A stretch of DNA of 64,000 bases. Source: Lepus europaeus. Its lineage: Eukaryota > Chordata > Mammalia > Lagomorpha > Leporidae. A program made the position numbers and the translations under genes. The DNA lies in assembly GCF_033115175.1 (NCBI RefSeq), contig NC_084844.1, forward strand, positions 76,884,531-76,948,530, written 5' to 3'. Below are positions 1-13,300 of this stretch, piece after piece. Numbering within the stretch: position 1 is the first letter of the stretch; the number at the start of each line of letters is the position of its first letter. Under the pieces are notes generated by a model that had not been told where the DNA came from, made no database searches, and saw only the letters and a program-made list of their open reading frames with translations.

Positions 1-3000
1 TAAATGGGGTTAAAAATCTTCAACTGTGGTTATTGAAGACAAAAAGAAACTACTATAATCCACTATGCCCTAAGAATCTTCTTTATCCCCATCTCATGAT
101 GGAAATTTTCAGGAGAAAAAGAAAACCTGGTGAAAATAGAGCAAAAATAGTAACTTTTCATTCATCATTCATATTTTGCAAAAAGAGCCTATGTTGAGGG
201 GGAGAAGCTCCCTCGCTAAAAGATAATATGCAAATTCCCCTAATGGCCAGATTCTTTCATTAAATGGGTAGGATGCTCACCATGCAATGAGAGTTTCAGC
301 AGATTGCTGGAGACTCAGACACTCTAGCAAAAGGCTTTGATATGCAGTTGGTCTTGAGGGAGGTTTAAAGCTACCCGTTTTCTAAGCTACATACTCAATG
401 TTCTACCTCTGTTTTCTTCTAGGAACTATATTTTTTGTCATCATTGTTTGGCCCATCTTCCACTTTAGTCTTTCAAATTGAGATGTCCCCTTTTATAGTT
501 GTTGAAAATCAGTTTTCAAACTCTTCAACAAGTTTTTCTTAATTCAAATTTCTATATGTGGATTATACGATAATATGAAAAGAAGAAGCTAGGCATAATT
601 GTTCCCTTTATCTTTTTCTGTTTATCCTAGCAAGCAGATTAAATTCCTCATAACTGCATAATAAAAAGTAGTAAAGAAGTATCTGTGGCCATTCCAAATT
701 TTTAATATCAGTCCTACTAACACAGTTCAAATCTGCATTTGGCACAGTGATTAAGATGCTACTTAGGATCTCTCTGTGTTTGAACAAATTAAATAAATAA
801 AATTTTTAAAAAGAAAAAAAACCAATGAAGCTGTTTTTTCAAAGAGGCTATAAAACATTTCTCATGACTTTTGACAGATTCTGGAAGATTCATTCCTGAC
901 CTAAGTTACCCTCAAAACAACTTCAAATCCTTTCTATGGTCCAGACCAGGATGAGATGAGATTCCCTAATGCCACTGTAATTAGGCTTTTGGGATTTTCT
1001 AATATTAGGGAGTAGAATGGCTGACCTGGTGCTAAATATCAAGAATACGATGTTATAACCAAAACAGTACAAACAATTGTAGGAGACAAAGTCCTGTTAT
1101 TTTCTGACCCCAAACCAAAAATTGCTTCAATAATTAACAACAGGGGTATGCACTACTATATCTGTAGTTTAATTTCTTTTAAAATCTTAATAATTTGCTT
1201 AAAAATCTTCACTACTGTCTTTCATCACAACCGTCTGTTCCTTCCTATCCATGCCATTTCAGGAAATGTTTCTAGTTTTCTTTCTATAGCATGCTCAGCC
1301 TAGAAAGTCTCTCAAGTTCCCCCATCTATCCTGTCTTTTTATCCCAAGAATCTCCATCTTGCTGTAAAGGACAGCCCTGCAGACAAGGGGTCACAGCACT
1401 CTGTTTTGAAGTGTCACACACAGCACTGCAAAGCAGGCACAATTACCTCTGGATAGATTATTGCAAAACCCATTTGTATCACAGGTGCACCAGGCCAGTT
1501 TTACCTCCATCTGTGTTTTGGGTGACAAATAAAGCTGGACAAAGGAAAAAAAGACAAGAATAAAAAATACTCATCTGAATTTTTAACAAAAATTTTTGTT
1601 TTTCCATGCCCGAACTGATTTCTCGACATCTAATTAAACGTATCTTCTCTATTTAATGGGATTTCCTATAAAACTATCATATTTGTAAAGTCATATTATT
1701 AGATAAATAGTCCTCTAGTTACAAATCTTCCCATCCTCAGATTTTCACACAACTGCTTCCATTTCATTTGGCATAGGCATTTCTACTTTGCATATGTATT
1801 CAACTTTTGAAAGTACATCCATGAAGTTCTCTCCCTCTCAGGAACTTAAAAAGTTCTTGAATTTTTTCATTTTTTCTGCTAACATACAGTTGTGTGATGT
1901 GCTTGGCAAAAACAGAAATAAAAATGTTTCTAAAGACCATAGGTTAAGTTTATAGCTCACATCTAGAGAAATCTTAAATTTACAATAAACAAGTTGGACT
2001 AAGCACAGAAAATGAAATGTGGGCAAAGGAATATGGAGCTTGTTCATGCTTGGGCACAGTGAATCTATGTTTTGAAGGGAGCATAAATATAGGCTCAGGA
2101 CTGATGAGAAATAAGCAACAAGCACTCATGATACCAGGAAAAATGGATATAAGGCTACTAACTAGGAGACAGAAACTTCAGAAAATGGAGTACTATTGCC
2201 TGCAACAATTCAGTTGGTACGTGAAGAATGCAGAGTTGGGAATAACAGATTCTCCTCTGGTAGGGCTTTACTCAAAGTATCTATTTTACTGAATTTTCAT
2301 TTTTCCCAACACATAAAAAAGCATTTCCCCAGTCTTAGCGCCTGAGAGACTGCAGACTTTCTGACATGTGCTGTATCCTCCAGTTTTTTTTAAGTGTTTG
2401 TTAACAAGCGAATACAGTAAGAAGGCTGGGCATGCTGCTTTCTCACCTCCATGATGGGGTTGGAGGCTAGGACCTTTTCTTCAACATTGGCTTCACAGGC
2501 AGTCATTCACAGTTGCAAACTATCGCATGGCATACTTAGCTGAGACTGTTTTTCCTGCCTCAGACTCTCCACTTAACGATGATGGACTGATTTTGCTCAT
2601 CTCTGTAAAACAAAGAAGAGTAACTGACAGCACTGCACACCCTGGAATGTGATTAACGCTATTTCCTTCCATTCTCATCAGTGAGGCACAGTGAGTTCTG
2701 CTGGTACAAAGATGCAGCAATGTGGAAAGGAATAAAACAACCACTTATAAACTAAAAATGAACAGAGAGGGAAAAGACAGTACCAAACATTTAATCAAAA
2801 GCACCACATCTAAGGATGAATCTACCATAGAGTGAAGTTTTATGCATGTCTGTAACTCAGACATATTCTTTTATTCCTAAAGAATTACTCTACTATCTTA
2901 CAGTACATTGTCAACCACATCAGAAAAGAAAGGAAGTATTCTTTGGGCTTAAACTGACAAAATCACTTGAAGTATTTCAAACTGCGTACTGGCAAACAAT

Positions 3001-3600
3001 TTGTAAAGTAGTGTCTTCCACAAATCCCAGCTCCTACTATGTCTTCATTGCTAGAGAAGTAGTCCATTTGTGGCTGGTTTCATTCAAACAGATCAAGCCA
3101 CAATTCATGTCTAAAGATACAGTGTTAGTATAGGACCCACTGAGTATGCACCCATGGACTAATCTTCTCAGACCTCCAAACTGACTAACGTTACATCTTT
3201 AATACATTCACATAATGACTCAAAAACTCTAAGGAAAAACTGTAAAACTATCATTTCTTAGATGCTGAGGACTTATGCCTTCTTATTTCTAATACTCAGC
3301 ATCTGGTCCAGAGTCCGACACATCACAAATGTTCCAGCTACATATAATGATTATAAAATAATAGAACTTCAACAAATCTCTCTGCTTTGGCTACTAATTC
3401 TACCAGGATAGAAGTAGGAAATTTCCATCTTTCAGAGATGAAATAAGCAGTAACTTTAATTCATCAGAATAGCTAGATAAGTACAGGAAAATAGTATTAT
3501 CTGTGCCTAATTTACAAAGAAACAAGATGGCTTCAAAGGTTTTTGTGGAACTATCCCTACAAGGTCACAGACAGCATTACAGAAGGTGACCTTTTGATTT
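1..3600. other. AT-rich non-coding DNA, no gene recognised
   Basis: This stretch has no long open frame, splice-site series or family match that I can recognise. The only structured piece is a degraded SINE remnant near 737-815. It is best read as intergenic or intronic sequence. Confidence 0.6.
737..815 (+). mobile_element. internally deleted old lagomorph SINE remnant
   Basis: The head resembles the older SINE start (GGCACAGTGATTAAGATGC). It jumps directly to the 3' tail, with AAATAAATAAA and an A-rich end. The middle of the element is missing. The call rests on the two ends only. Confidence 0.35.
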
Positions 3601-3609
3601 TTTAAAAGA

Positions 3610-4300
3610 GATTTGCCCAACAAATAGTTATGGAATACCTACTACATGCTAGACATCATGCTAAGAACCACAGATATAAAGGAAGTAAGCAGTGTTCTGC
3701 ATCCTCACGGGTTTGCTGGTCTAACAGAAAGGACAGACCAGTAATTCAAGATTCCAACACATGTGATTGGGCACTCAGAGGATGGAGAGGTAATTAGGGG
3801 AGTTCCTAGAATTGGCACCTGACCAATTAAAAAGATTAGGAGAAAGGAAGGAGAGAATGGGGAAATCAGGAAGGGAACATTCTAAGGAAAGGGGAAAAGA
3901 GAAATGAAGGCACAAAAATCATAAGAAGTTAGGAAAAAGTAAATAGTTCATCTTGGCTAGAAAATGGAGTAATGACAGATAAGTATGGAGAGACAAGCAA
4001 GATCCAGATTATAAAGGTCTTCCGTGAGATGTCAAGGAATTTGAATTTTACCTAAATGTCAGAGAATGTCATTGCAGGGTTTTAAACAGGAAAATAAAAA
4101 GCTTTCCAGTTAGTAAAATCATTCTGGCAGCAACTTGGACTGCGGCTGGCAGGAAGTCCACATGAAAAATTATGAAAGTCTAAACAAAGGTTGTAACGGT
4201 TGGCACTTGGGAGAGAGATGGATTTGAGAGATAACAAAGCAGTAGAATAAAGAGTACTCGGTAATAAATATCCAGAGTAGAAACTTAGGACCTTTCTAAG
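3610..4300 (+). repeat. ancient mammal-wide interspersed repeat, family not named
   Basis: The stretch has the feel of a very old mammalian repeat: a segment on reaching a state, place and size (ATACCTACTACATGCTAGAC near 3637), then a purine-rich middle, then AATCATTCTGGCAGCA. Similar wording occurs in a family dispersed through all placental mammals, but I cannot name it with confidence from memory. A RepeatMasker run would settle the class. Confidence 0.4.
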
Positions 4301-4309
4301 GAGGAGATT

Positions 4310-5060
4310 CCTTTTTATTTGAGAAATAAGAGTTGTCTTATTTTATAGACCCTGAAAAATGTAGTGGGATTACCCAATTCACATCAAATTATCGGGGCCA
4401 CATAGTAGTCTATTCCCAAGATAGACTCCCATATAGTAGGAAAAATCAGGAAGACCAACACGACACCCTAAGGAACGGCTAGTTTTTATGGTACAAGCTT
4501 GCATGTTATCCCTGTTTTTATGAAACACTCTTCAACCTCATATTCACCATCTCATCCCTTGTATTTTAATTCCTTCACTGAACTGGAGATTTCCATTGTC
4601 TGTTTTTTCATGGCTGATTTCAATATAAATTACTCTAGAAAACCATTCTCATTATAGTCCCAAGGTCCTTTTTTAGTTGTCTAAAACACCCTAAAGATTT
4701 ATCTTTTTCAACAGATTAATCAAGGACAATATCAGCTGTCTTTGGATTCTTTTCCAGAAAATTATCAGAAAAAAGAACTTGTCCTAATTCCCACATGATC
4801 AATCCTGTCACAACACCCCAGGTGACAACCAACTTGATAAAATTCCTCCAGTGGCTTTTCTACTAACAAACAGGAGGAGGTATCACATGCAACGAAAATA
4901 TATTGCCTTTGCAAAGCTCCGTCAAGTCCCAATGACAAAATGTTGGATCAAGAAAAATCTAAAACTTTGTATGTAATAGTCCTTTCCTATAATATGCATA
5001 AGAAGAAAAATATTAGAGGCTTGAAAACCAAGGACTGTTCCAATAAAATGGGGATTTGTA
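4310..5060. other. AT-rich non-coding DNA
   Basis: I see no coding region, RNA gene or clear repeat in this interval. It leads into a short CA microsatellite. Confidence 0.5.
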
Positions 5061-5064
5061 TAAT

Positions 5065-5089
5065 TACACACACACACACACACACACAA
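5065..5089. repeat. (AC)n microsatellite
   Basis: A run of about 12 AC dinucleotides interrupted by nothing. It is short and probably polymorphic. Confidence 0.9.
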
Positions 5090-5244
5090 AGATGTCAAAC
5101 GCCCCGTCAAAGTATTTTCTTTTTCATGATTTACAGATCCTAGATCCCTATGGCTAGCAGTTTTTAAATGTTTTTAAGGGACCTTTGTTGTTTCTTATAT
5201 TTCCCTGACATTTTGGAAGATAGGCTTCCCTTTTCCCCCAAGCT

Positions 5245-5345
5245 AAGTACAGGTTTAACACCCTTAATTCTAAAACCCCAAATCCCAAATGCTCTGAGGT
5301 CACTCAAGAAATTTCAGATTTCAGAGCATTATGGATTTTTTGGAT
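5245..5345 (+). mobile_element. internally deleted Tigger/MER44-like DNA transposon fragment
   Basis: The sequence begins with the CCTTAATTCTAAAACCCCAA type of terminus. It ends with the ATTTCAGATTTCAGAGCA to GGATTTTTTGGATTGG type seen at ends of pogo-like (Tigger/MER44) non-autonomous elements. Only about 100 bp remain, so most of the middle is lost. The family call is from memory of the termini. Confidence 0.45.
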
Positions 5346-5349
5346 TGGA

Positions 5350-7112
5350 GGAGGAAAAGAGGAAATCCAAACAGCCAACAGGCACATGAAAAATGTTCAG
5401 CATCACTAGCCATCAGAGAAATGCAAATCAGCACCACAATGAAGTTTCACCTCATTCTAGTTAGAATGGCTTACATACAGAAATCAACTAACAACAGATG
5501 CTGGTGAGGATGTGGGAGAAAAGGCACACTTATCCACTGTTAGTGGGAATGCAAGCTGGTAAAGCTACTATGGAAGTCTGTCTGGAGATTCCTCAGAAAC
5601 CTGAATATAGCCCTACCAGATGATCCAGCCATACTACTCCTTGGAATTTACACAAAGGAAATTAAATTGACAAATAAAAGAGCTATCTGCCCCTAAGTGT
5701 TTGTTGCAGCTCAATTCACAATAGCTAAGACATGGAATCAACCAAAATGTCCATCAACAGAAGACTGGATAAAGAATTATGGGATATGTACTCTATAGAA
5801 TACTACACAGCAGTTAAAATGAAGTATGGTCATTAGCAACAAAATGGAGGAATCTGGAAAACATCATGCTGAGTGAAATTAACCAGTACAAAAGGGATAA
5901 ATTTCATATATTCTCCCTGATCTGTGACAGCTAACTGGGCACTTGAAATGAAACCTGTAGAAGTGAAGTGGACACTATGAGAAACAATGACTTGATCAGC
6001 CCTTGTCCTGACTCTTGAGGAACAGCTTAGTATTTTATTTTTAGTATTTTCTTGTTCTACTTAATACCATTGGTTGAACTCTTTAATTAACACACAGTTA
6101 TTCTTAGGTGTTTAACTGAAAATTAATCCCTGCTAAAAATAAGAGTGGGAATAAGAGAGGGAGGAAATATACAGTTCTGCACACACTCACTCAGTCTTAC
6201 CCCTAATGGTAGAGCTAGAAACTTGCCATGGGGCTCCAAATACCATTATTTTGGCATGTACCAATGCTATTTTATTAGTAAAGTGATCAATTAAGTTCAT
6301 AACTGTTCATAAAGATAGTATTATTAAGTGTCAAATGGATCACATAAAGAAGACCAAGTGCTAATAATAATTGATATAATTAAAAAGGAGAGAATGACCC
6401 AACATAGGAAGCAAGATGCACAGCAGACTCATAGAATGGCAGTTGTCCTAAACAGCTCTCTGGACTCAGAATCAGCCCTTACGGCATTCGAATCTGGCTA
6501 AAATGCCCATGAGAGTATTTCAGGCATGGAAAGCCAAGACACTGTGGCAAAAAAAAATGACCTAAATGAAAGATCTCTGTGAGTGAGATCCCAGCAGAAA
6601 GAATGGGCCATCAAAGAAGGAGGTATCTTTCCCTGAAGGGAGGAGAGAATTTCCACATTGATTATGGTCTTGTCTAAATAAGGTCAGAGTTTGTGAATTC
6701 AAGAGGCTTCCATAGCTTGGCTGCTCATGACAAGAGCCTCGGGTGATTACTGACATCATGAATATTAGTGTCAATTGCTAATAACAGGAGTCACTGTGCA
6801 CTTACTCCCTATGTAGGATCTCTGTCCTTAATGAGTTGTATTATGAGAATTAATGGCAAAACTAGTCTTCAAAAAGTACTTCATATTTTGTGTGTCTGTG
6901 TGGGTGCAAACTGTTGAAATCTTTACTTAGTATATACTAAGTTGATCTGCTGTATATAAAAATAATTAAAAATGAATCTTAATGAAGAATGGGATGGAAG
7001 AAGTAGTAGGAGATGGGATGGTTTGTGGGTAGGAGGGTTCTTATGGGGGGAAAACCACTATAATCCAAAAGTTGTACTTTCAAACTTATATTTATTAAAT
7101 AAAAGTTTTCAT
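5350..7112 (+). mobile_element. LINE-1, 3' end of ORF2 plus 3' UTR
   Basis: The first 600 bases carry the degraded C-terminal part of L1 ORF2. The landmarks are the CAGAGAAATGCAAATCAG block near 5415, GGTGAGGATGTGGGAGAA near 5503 and ATGGAATCAACCAAAATGTC near 5732. The 3' UTR follows, and the element ends with AATAAAAGTTTTCATTAAAAAG near 7098. ORF2 encodes the endonuclease and reverse transcriptase, but only the tail end is present, with stops, so the copy is dead and 5' truncated. Its 3' UTR matches the inverted copy at 53-54 kb. Confidence 0.85.
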
Positions 7113-7119
7113 TAAAAAG

Positions 7120-10100
7120 TAACATTTCTTTATTGGTTCAGTCTCCATTAAAAATGTACCTTACTAATGGAACTGTCATAAGAAAAAGGAAAGTGGGAGT
7201 CAAGTGTGAAAACTTTCTGTTCAGGTTTCATATTTTATCTGCAACTGTTAATATTATGATTTAATATTAGTATGAAATCTGGTGGCATTCTCAGTGAAGT
7301 GTCCATTTCAGACCGTAGTGCACAATCAGGCAAACATGTGAACAGTTGACTGAGATGTTACTACTAACAGTGACCCCAAGTTTAGTGTTAACATGTCTTT
7401 CCACTGTAGTGGTCACCATGCTGATTGTGTTGACCAATTTTAATGTTGCAAACATGGAATGAAAGACACAGATAGCATTGCTTTTAAGAGATTTGTCTTA
7501 ACTATGAGACCCTGAATAAAGTGGAATCCTGATTGTTGAATGAGCTTACTGATTGAATTTGCACAGTACCTTCAACTGACTCCATTGTTGGGGATACAGT
7601 GTTCTTTGGCAAGACATGGATTTTTCTGACCTTCTGTATGGAATGGGCAGTCGATGTTCTTGACCTTCGACTTCCTTTTCATCTAAAACACTTTAGACAA
7701 GATCCTGGAACAGTATGACAATAAAGACAGCTGTTGACATCCCAATGGTGGGAGACCACAGAGAAGTGTTTAATCATTGCAGTTCCTAATTTTCATCCCA
7801 GTTTTCACATTCAATCATGCAGAACCATCTTCTAAATCACAGTTGGATGTTAGGCAGATCTTACACTTTGATGAACATTTCCTACCCAACAGTTTGCTAG
7901 TGTAGCTAAATACCTTTGTTGAGATGAGAGAACAGGGACTTGTGCTTGATGATTCAGATCTTAGAGAGAAGCTGCTTGTACCTGAAAAGTTGCAGAGTCC
8001 TCCCACCCCCCCACTCCACCCCACAACCAGCATGTGTCTAAGTTCCCTGTTTTGAGATGTGGAAATATTTATATGGCCCGTGTTGTGTTGTGTTTGAGCT
8101 CAAGTGATTAAGAACAAATGAATCTACATCAAGCCTGATTGTCTGAAATTCTTCAATTTTCACATGCCTGGAAGCACAAGCTGACCACCTGGTAGTGATC
8201 GAATGCAGGGAGGATAACTGACCACAGAGGAGAGGATAGAAATTATTCTCCTTCCTTTTGATATGTAGGAAGCTTTACAGCTCATGGACAATCTCGGTCA
8301 ATCTTATGTTCCTCACATAGCCCCAAGCTATAGGCAGATCAGAGCCCCTTTCATGTGATTTACTATGAAGCAAATTGAAAATTAGGCATTGTCTGTGAGT
8401 TGTCCACATTCATAACACTGAGAAGTCATGGATCTAGGACAATCTCATCATTGGTTCCCTAAAGGATAGAGGACCATGAATATCTCCACTAGAACCCTGG
8501 ACTAAGAACTCTAAGTGGCTTTCTGACCTCTTCCAGGGCAGGATTTCCTCGGGAACAGTCTTACTCAGGGCAAAGCCCTGGAGACAAGAGAAATCATGAC
8601 TCAGATGCCTTCCTGACTTACAATAGGTTTCTATTTTAAGTTTCTAACAGGTTTCTATTCCTGACTTAAAATATGACACTTTCCTCCAGGACATCCTCTC
8701 TGAGGGTCTGGAGAAACCCAAACTTATGCCCATCATGGCCCAGCATCTTCACACTATTACTGGCTCAGCCTTCTCCATGGCCAGATGTCCTCACAGGGCC
8801 AGTGGTGTATTTGGTTTTAAAGCTGGGTCAAAACTCAGGACATCCCAGAGACACTGCCATGTGAGGGTGAGCCAAGCATTGACTTCTCTGCTGTGGCCAA
8901 TGCTGCATGAACACTGAACAGAAATTCACCCAAAATGGGGCCATTCCATTGTTGTGGTGCTGGGGGATGGGGAATTTGTGATCAGATTGTTGAAGGGAAT
9001 TCATGTAGCTCTCTCAGTACTGAACTGGTTAATACTGGGGAGGTTCATTAGAACATAAGGCCAACCCCTCTTCCTGTGTCTCTTCTGTGTGACTCTGCTT
9101 GCTCTTCTAATTTTCCACGATGATAGGACACAATATGGACACTTGATATGGGTATCAGATCTTTGAAACCTGGGCTTGAGAATACTGAGCTTATGGGTCT
9201 TTCTTTATAGTTTACCTGTCTCATGTGTATTTTTTAATGTCACAAAAAAACCTAATACTCATCCTTCATAGAAAGTGGCTGAGCAGTCTAAAATCTCTGT
9301 CTGATAAAAAGACAGTGTCTGTACCAACTCTGTGTGCCCACCTTCATGCCCATGACTTCCCTCACCAAAACCCAGTCCCTGGGAACTCTTCTCCTCTCAC
9401 TAGACCCTTCAGGGACAGCATATACAGTTCCCTCTCCCACTGGTGAGGCTCATCCACCATCATACTTGCCCCATACAACCTGTGATTCAGGACCCTCTTC
9501 TCTCTGTCTTCAGATGTCTGTCCCAGTGACCAACAGCACTGTCCCTCCTTCCTGTGTTCCTGACAACCCCCAAACAATGGGTTTCATGTGCTTATTCACC
9601 CCATGGAAACCCTCCCTGAAATCCCACTCTCTTTCCAATGTGATAAAAATTATTTGGATTCAAACTGTTCTTACAGTCTTGGTCTCAGATGGTGAACTCT
9701 ACAGACAGAAGAGATTGGCTTCAAAGTTCCTTTTTGTGTGATGTCTATGTGTTTGGTCTTAATTTTACCTGACCTGATGACAGTAGTGTGAGTTTCTTTC
9801 ATTCATTCTCTGAATAAGTAGTGAACAAACTCAACATTAGGAATACTGTACTTTTCAAAATTTAGGAAATATTTTGAAACAACAAACTTAATAGCAGCAT
9901 CAAAAGTAGAAATTGAGTAATACAAATGACAAATGCGTTTAGAAATCTGTAGACAGCCTGGAATGGGGGAAATGAAAGTTCATGAGGAAAGTGTATTAAG
10001 CAAAAGTTAAGTGGCCCATTGGAAGAAACATCATTGTGAAAGTCAGTGTGAACCTACCTGCTGGACAGCAGTTGAGATTTCCCATCTTGGACCACTCTGG

Positions 10101-10400
10101 ATATGACGATACGCACGTTACCACTGCACTCAAGTTTGAACCTTTCAGCTCAAGAGAGTGATGGTTGGAATGGCAGGATGATGTCATTCACCATGTTACC
10201 ATGGTGACAGGACACCATGAAATTTTTAAAGTGAGCCATACCAGACTTTAGGTGATGCTGTGCTGCTGTCTACATAAATATTTTTGTGTCCAAGCATGTT
10301 TTTTTAGAGTCCAAGTTTTGTTTCCTAAACTGACTCCAAGACAGACATGTTATCATTCTCTTCTTGTGAAGGAAGTTGAATGACTTAAAGGACCATTACA
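7120..10400. other. unassigned sequence without recognised repeats or genes
   Basis: These 3.3 kb lack SINE, L1 or simple-repeat signatures, which is unusual for this window. Short open frames occur (for example 9334-9741, plus strand, 135 codons; 7815-8033, minus strand). None has a domain that I recognise or convincing flanking splice sites. It may be an old degraded retroelement interior, a decayed gene or unique intergenic DNA. Confidence 0.4.
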
Positions 10401-10404
10401 GTTG

Positions 10405-10990
10405 ATGGTTAACAGTTTTAACGTGAGGCACATGTACTGAATCATGTCATCTGCAAACATGGCTATTTTGATTTTCTCTTTTATGGGTTGTGAAGCTCAT
10501 TGTTTCTTTAATTCTGTAATTGCTCATGCTAATACTTTAAACACTGTATCAAGTAAGAGTGGTAAAAATTGGCCATCCTATTCTTGTTCTAGATCTGACA
10601 GAAAATGCTTTCAAGTTTTATGAATTCAGTATGATACTTGTTGTTTTGTCATATGCATATATGTATACACACTTGTAGCTGTATCATTTTGAGAAATTCT
10701 CCTTGTATAACTAATTTTTGAGAGTTTTTATAAAGAATGAATGCTGAATCATAGCATATGATTTCCCTGCATCTATTGAAATGATATTGTGTTAGTTCTT
10801 CATTCTGTGTCTGATCTTTTTGATGTAGCATTGGACTCAGTTTGCTAACATTTTGTTGAGAATTTCTATTTCTGTGTATATCAGGAAAATTGGTCTAAGT
10901 TTACTTTTCATGTTATGTCTTTGTTTGGTTTTGGTGTCAGAGTAACACTGGCCTCATAAAAAGAATTTAGCAGAATACTCTGCCTTGAAA
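10405..10990 (-). mobile_element. LINE-1 ORF2 fragment, antisense
   Basis: Read on the minus strand this is degraded L1 reverse-transcriptase coding sequence. On the plus strand the diagnostic antisense landmarks are ATGTCATCTGCAAACATGGC near 10444 and GTGTCAGAGTAACACTGGCC near 10934. Both recur in antisense mammalian L1 ORF2. The copy is truncated at both ends and interrupted on the right by a SINE. Confidence 0.75.
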
Positions 10991-11000
10991 ACAGTAATTT

Positions 11001-11248
11001 CATGGCTGGTGCAGTAGGCTGAGCTGGTCCATGTCCAGCTGCACTTCTTCTGACTAAGCTCTCTGCTTATGGGCTGGGAAAGCCACTGATGATGGCCCAA
11101 GTGCTCAGACCCCTGCACCCACATGGGAGACCCTGAGGAAGCTCAGGTTCCTGCCTTTGGAACCAGCAGACGGAATACCGTTCTCTGTCTTTTCTTCTCT
11201 CTGTAATGCTACCTCTCAAATAAATAAATCTTTTTAAAAAAATCCTAA
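11001..11248 (+). mobile_element. old lagomorph SINE, internally deleted
   Basis: It shows GATGGCCCAAGTGCTCAGAC, CACATGGGAGACC and the CTCAAATAAATAAATCTTTT tail. It is shorter than a full copy because part of the body is missing. Confidence 0.8.
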
Positions 11249-11324
11249 AAAACTGAGCCTGAACAGTAATCCCTTTGATTTTGATTCAACATCATATATT
11301 TTGTGTATATTAAGGAGAAAAATT

Positions 11325-11327
<3 letters not shown>

Positions 11328-11372
<45 letters not shown>
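11328..11372. repeat. (TA)n microsatellite
   Basis: About 22 TA units directly abut the tail of the following antisense SINE, a common result of A-tail decay. Confidence 0.9.
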
Positions 11373-11375
<3 letters not shown>

Positions 11376-11414
11376 ATTTGTTTATTTGAAAGGCACGGCT
11401 ATGAACAGAGGGAG

Positions 11415-11472
<58 letters not shown>

Positions 11473-11525
11473 AATCTTCTATCCATTGGGTAATGCCACC
11501 AGAAAATGAACCAGCGGATTCAAGA
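11373..11525 (-). mobile_element. SINE 3' part, antisense, with expanded (AG)n
   Basis: Read on the minus strand this is the tail of an older SINE. On the plus strand it starts AAAGATTTGTTTATTTGAAAGG, continues with a long (AG)n run at about 11420-11467, and then the TTCTATCCATTGGG and GAACCAGCGGATT blocks. The 5' half of the element is absent. Confidence 0.7.
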
Positions 11526-12149
11526 CCAATTCTTCCACCCTTCCTTCCTTTCTCTCTCTTTTTCTCTCTCTCTCTTTCTCCTGAGATTTAAAACAGTTTT
11601 GAGATCCATAGAGTACGTGGAGAAATGGTAGTCATAATAGGAATATTTACTTTTCTGTTATTAGATGCTAATTTAAATTAGGTAGTTCTACTTACAATTG
11701 TCTTTATAATTAGTCTTTTTTTCTATTTAGTTACAGAATCATGAATGAATTTTTCTCATAAATTTTATTGTACTATTCTGGTGTATGTGTAATGTTATGT
11801 ACTCACTAATTTGATGAGTTAATGTCTTAAATTTCAGTTTTATTAAATTTGCTGTATCATTTTCCATTCTCTTCCTTTGAGTCATTTTTAATGTTTAGTA
11901 TGGCCACTGACAGAAGTGATGATATAAAGACACACAAGTTTGGCACATCATCCTTGTGTAATGCACAAAATAAAGTTTTGGTCATTAAAGTATCAGAAAT
12001 AATGCCTTTTATTTACTAAGAATAAAGAAGTGCAAATGTTTAATGATTTTAGGTGTTTAAGGAATAAATATATTCTGTTCCTACAGGACTAAGAGTCTTT
12101 TATTCTTCCATTGGAACCAATATTTTAAATATATTGAGTAAAATGCTCA

Positions 12150-12292
12150 TAAAAATGATGGCTTTATTGAGGACTTACATTGTACTACATACTACACTAA
12201 GCACTTTATATACATTTATGTCCTTTATTCTTCCTAATTCCATTTTGTCATATAAACTACTAGTTGTCTTAATTTTGGGGAAATTGAAGAAA
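12150..12292 (-). mobile_element. MIR, antisense
   Basis: The plus strand shows the antisense MIR wording: TTTATTGAGGACTTACATTG, CACTAAGCACTTTATATAC, then GGGGAAATTGAAGAAAACC. MIRs are ancient tRNA-derived SINEs shared by all mammals. A younger SINE lies immediately downstream and probably interrupts it. Confidence 0.6.
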
Positions 12293-12298
12293 ACCTAT

Positions 12299-12583
12299 TT
12301 TTAAAATTTTATTAGAGAGGCAGTCAGAGAAAGAGACAGAGAAAGCCCCTTTCCACTGGTTCACTCTCAAAATGCCCACAGAAGCCGGAGACCAGGAACT
12401 CCATCCAGGTCTCCCACATGGGTGGCAAGTATATAACCACTTCAGCCATCACCTGTTGTGACCCAGGGTGTGCACCAACACAAAATTGTAAGTGAGAATG
12501 GACCTAGGACCCAAACCCCACCACTTTTTTATGAGATGCAGATATCCCAACCTATGTCTCAACTGCTAGGCCAAATGTTCTCC
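12299..12583 (-). mobile_element. old lagomorph SINE, antisense
   Basis: Read on the minus strand this is a diverged SINE. The plus strand gives AGAGAGGCAGTCAGAGAAAG, CCACTGGTTCACTCTC, CAGGTCTCCCACATGGG and a 5' end near ACTGCTAGGCCAAATG. It is strongly diverged and therefore older than the C-SINE copies. Confidence 0.7.
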
Positions 12584-12784
12584 TCAAGCATGTGTTTAGA
12601 TCCGTGTTGCCTGTGCCTTAGCTTTTAATCATGATGGTCCTGCATCCTGGTTTTTTAAACTGAATGTGACAGTTTAAGTTTATCATTTCTGTAATGTTTT
12701 TGCTTGGGGGTGCGGAAAAATCTTTAAAGTTGAACCAGGGATCATTTAAAGCATTTTTATGCTCCTTAAAATCTTAAACCACTG

Positions 12785-12786
12785 TA

Positions 12787-12817
<31 letters not shown>

Positions 12818-12820
12818 GTA
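12785..12820. repeat. (TGTGTA)n microsatellite
   Basis: Six or so tandem hexamers of the TATGTG type. An open frame over it (repeat of Cys-Met) is an artefact of the repeat. Confidence 0.85.
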
Positions 12821-12998
12821 TCTGTTTTTGTATATATCTGTACATCTATCCATCCATTGTTTATCTGTTTATCTGTCCTGGACATATTTGTATTATATTT
12901 CAGAATTTTCCACTTTTCATTTGTCATTGATTTCTTATTTTCTCAGGATCAGAAATGATAATTTGTAAGATTTCAGTCTTTGAAATATATTGATATTG

Positions 12999-13300
12999 GG
13001 GGCCGGTGCTGTGGCCTGGAGTGCCTGCATCCCATATGGGCACCGATTTGAGTCCTGGCTCCTCTGCTTCTGATTTAGCTCTCTGCTGTGGCCTGGGAAG
13101 GCAGTGGAGGATGCCCCGGGCCCTTGGGCCCCTGCACACACGTGGGAGACCTGGAGGAGTCCCCTGGCTCCTGGCTTCGGATCTGGCCATTGCAACCAAT
13201 TGGGGAATGAACCTTCAGGTGGAAGACTCTCTCTCTCTCTCTCTGCTTCTCCTCTCCTTGTGTAACTCTGACTTTTAAATAAATAAATCTTTAAAAAAAA
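12999..13300 (+). mobile_element. full-length lagomorph SINE with target-site duplication
   Basis: The element starts GGGCCGGTGCTGTGGCCTGG and ends CTTTTAAATAAATAAATC followed by an A tail. It is flanked by an imperfect 17-bp direct repeat, GAAATATATTGATATTG at 12982-12998 and GAAATAAATTGATACTG at 13301-13317 (two differences). The duplication proves insertion by target-primed reverse transcription. Confidence 0.9.
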
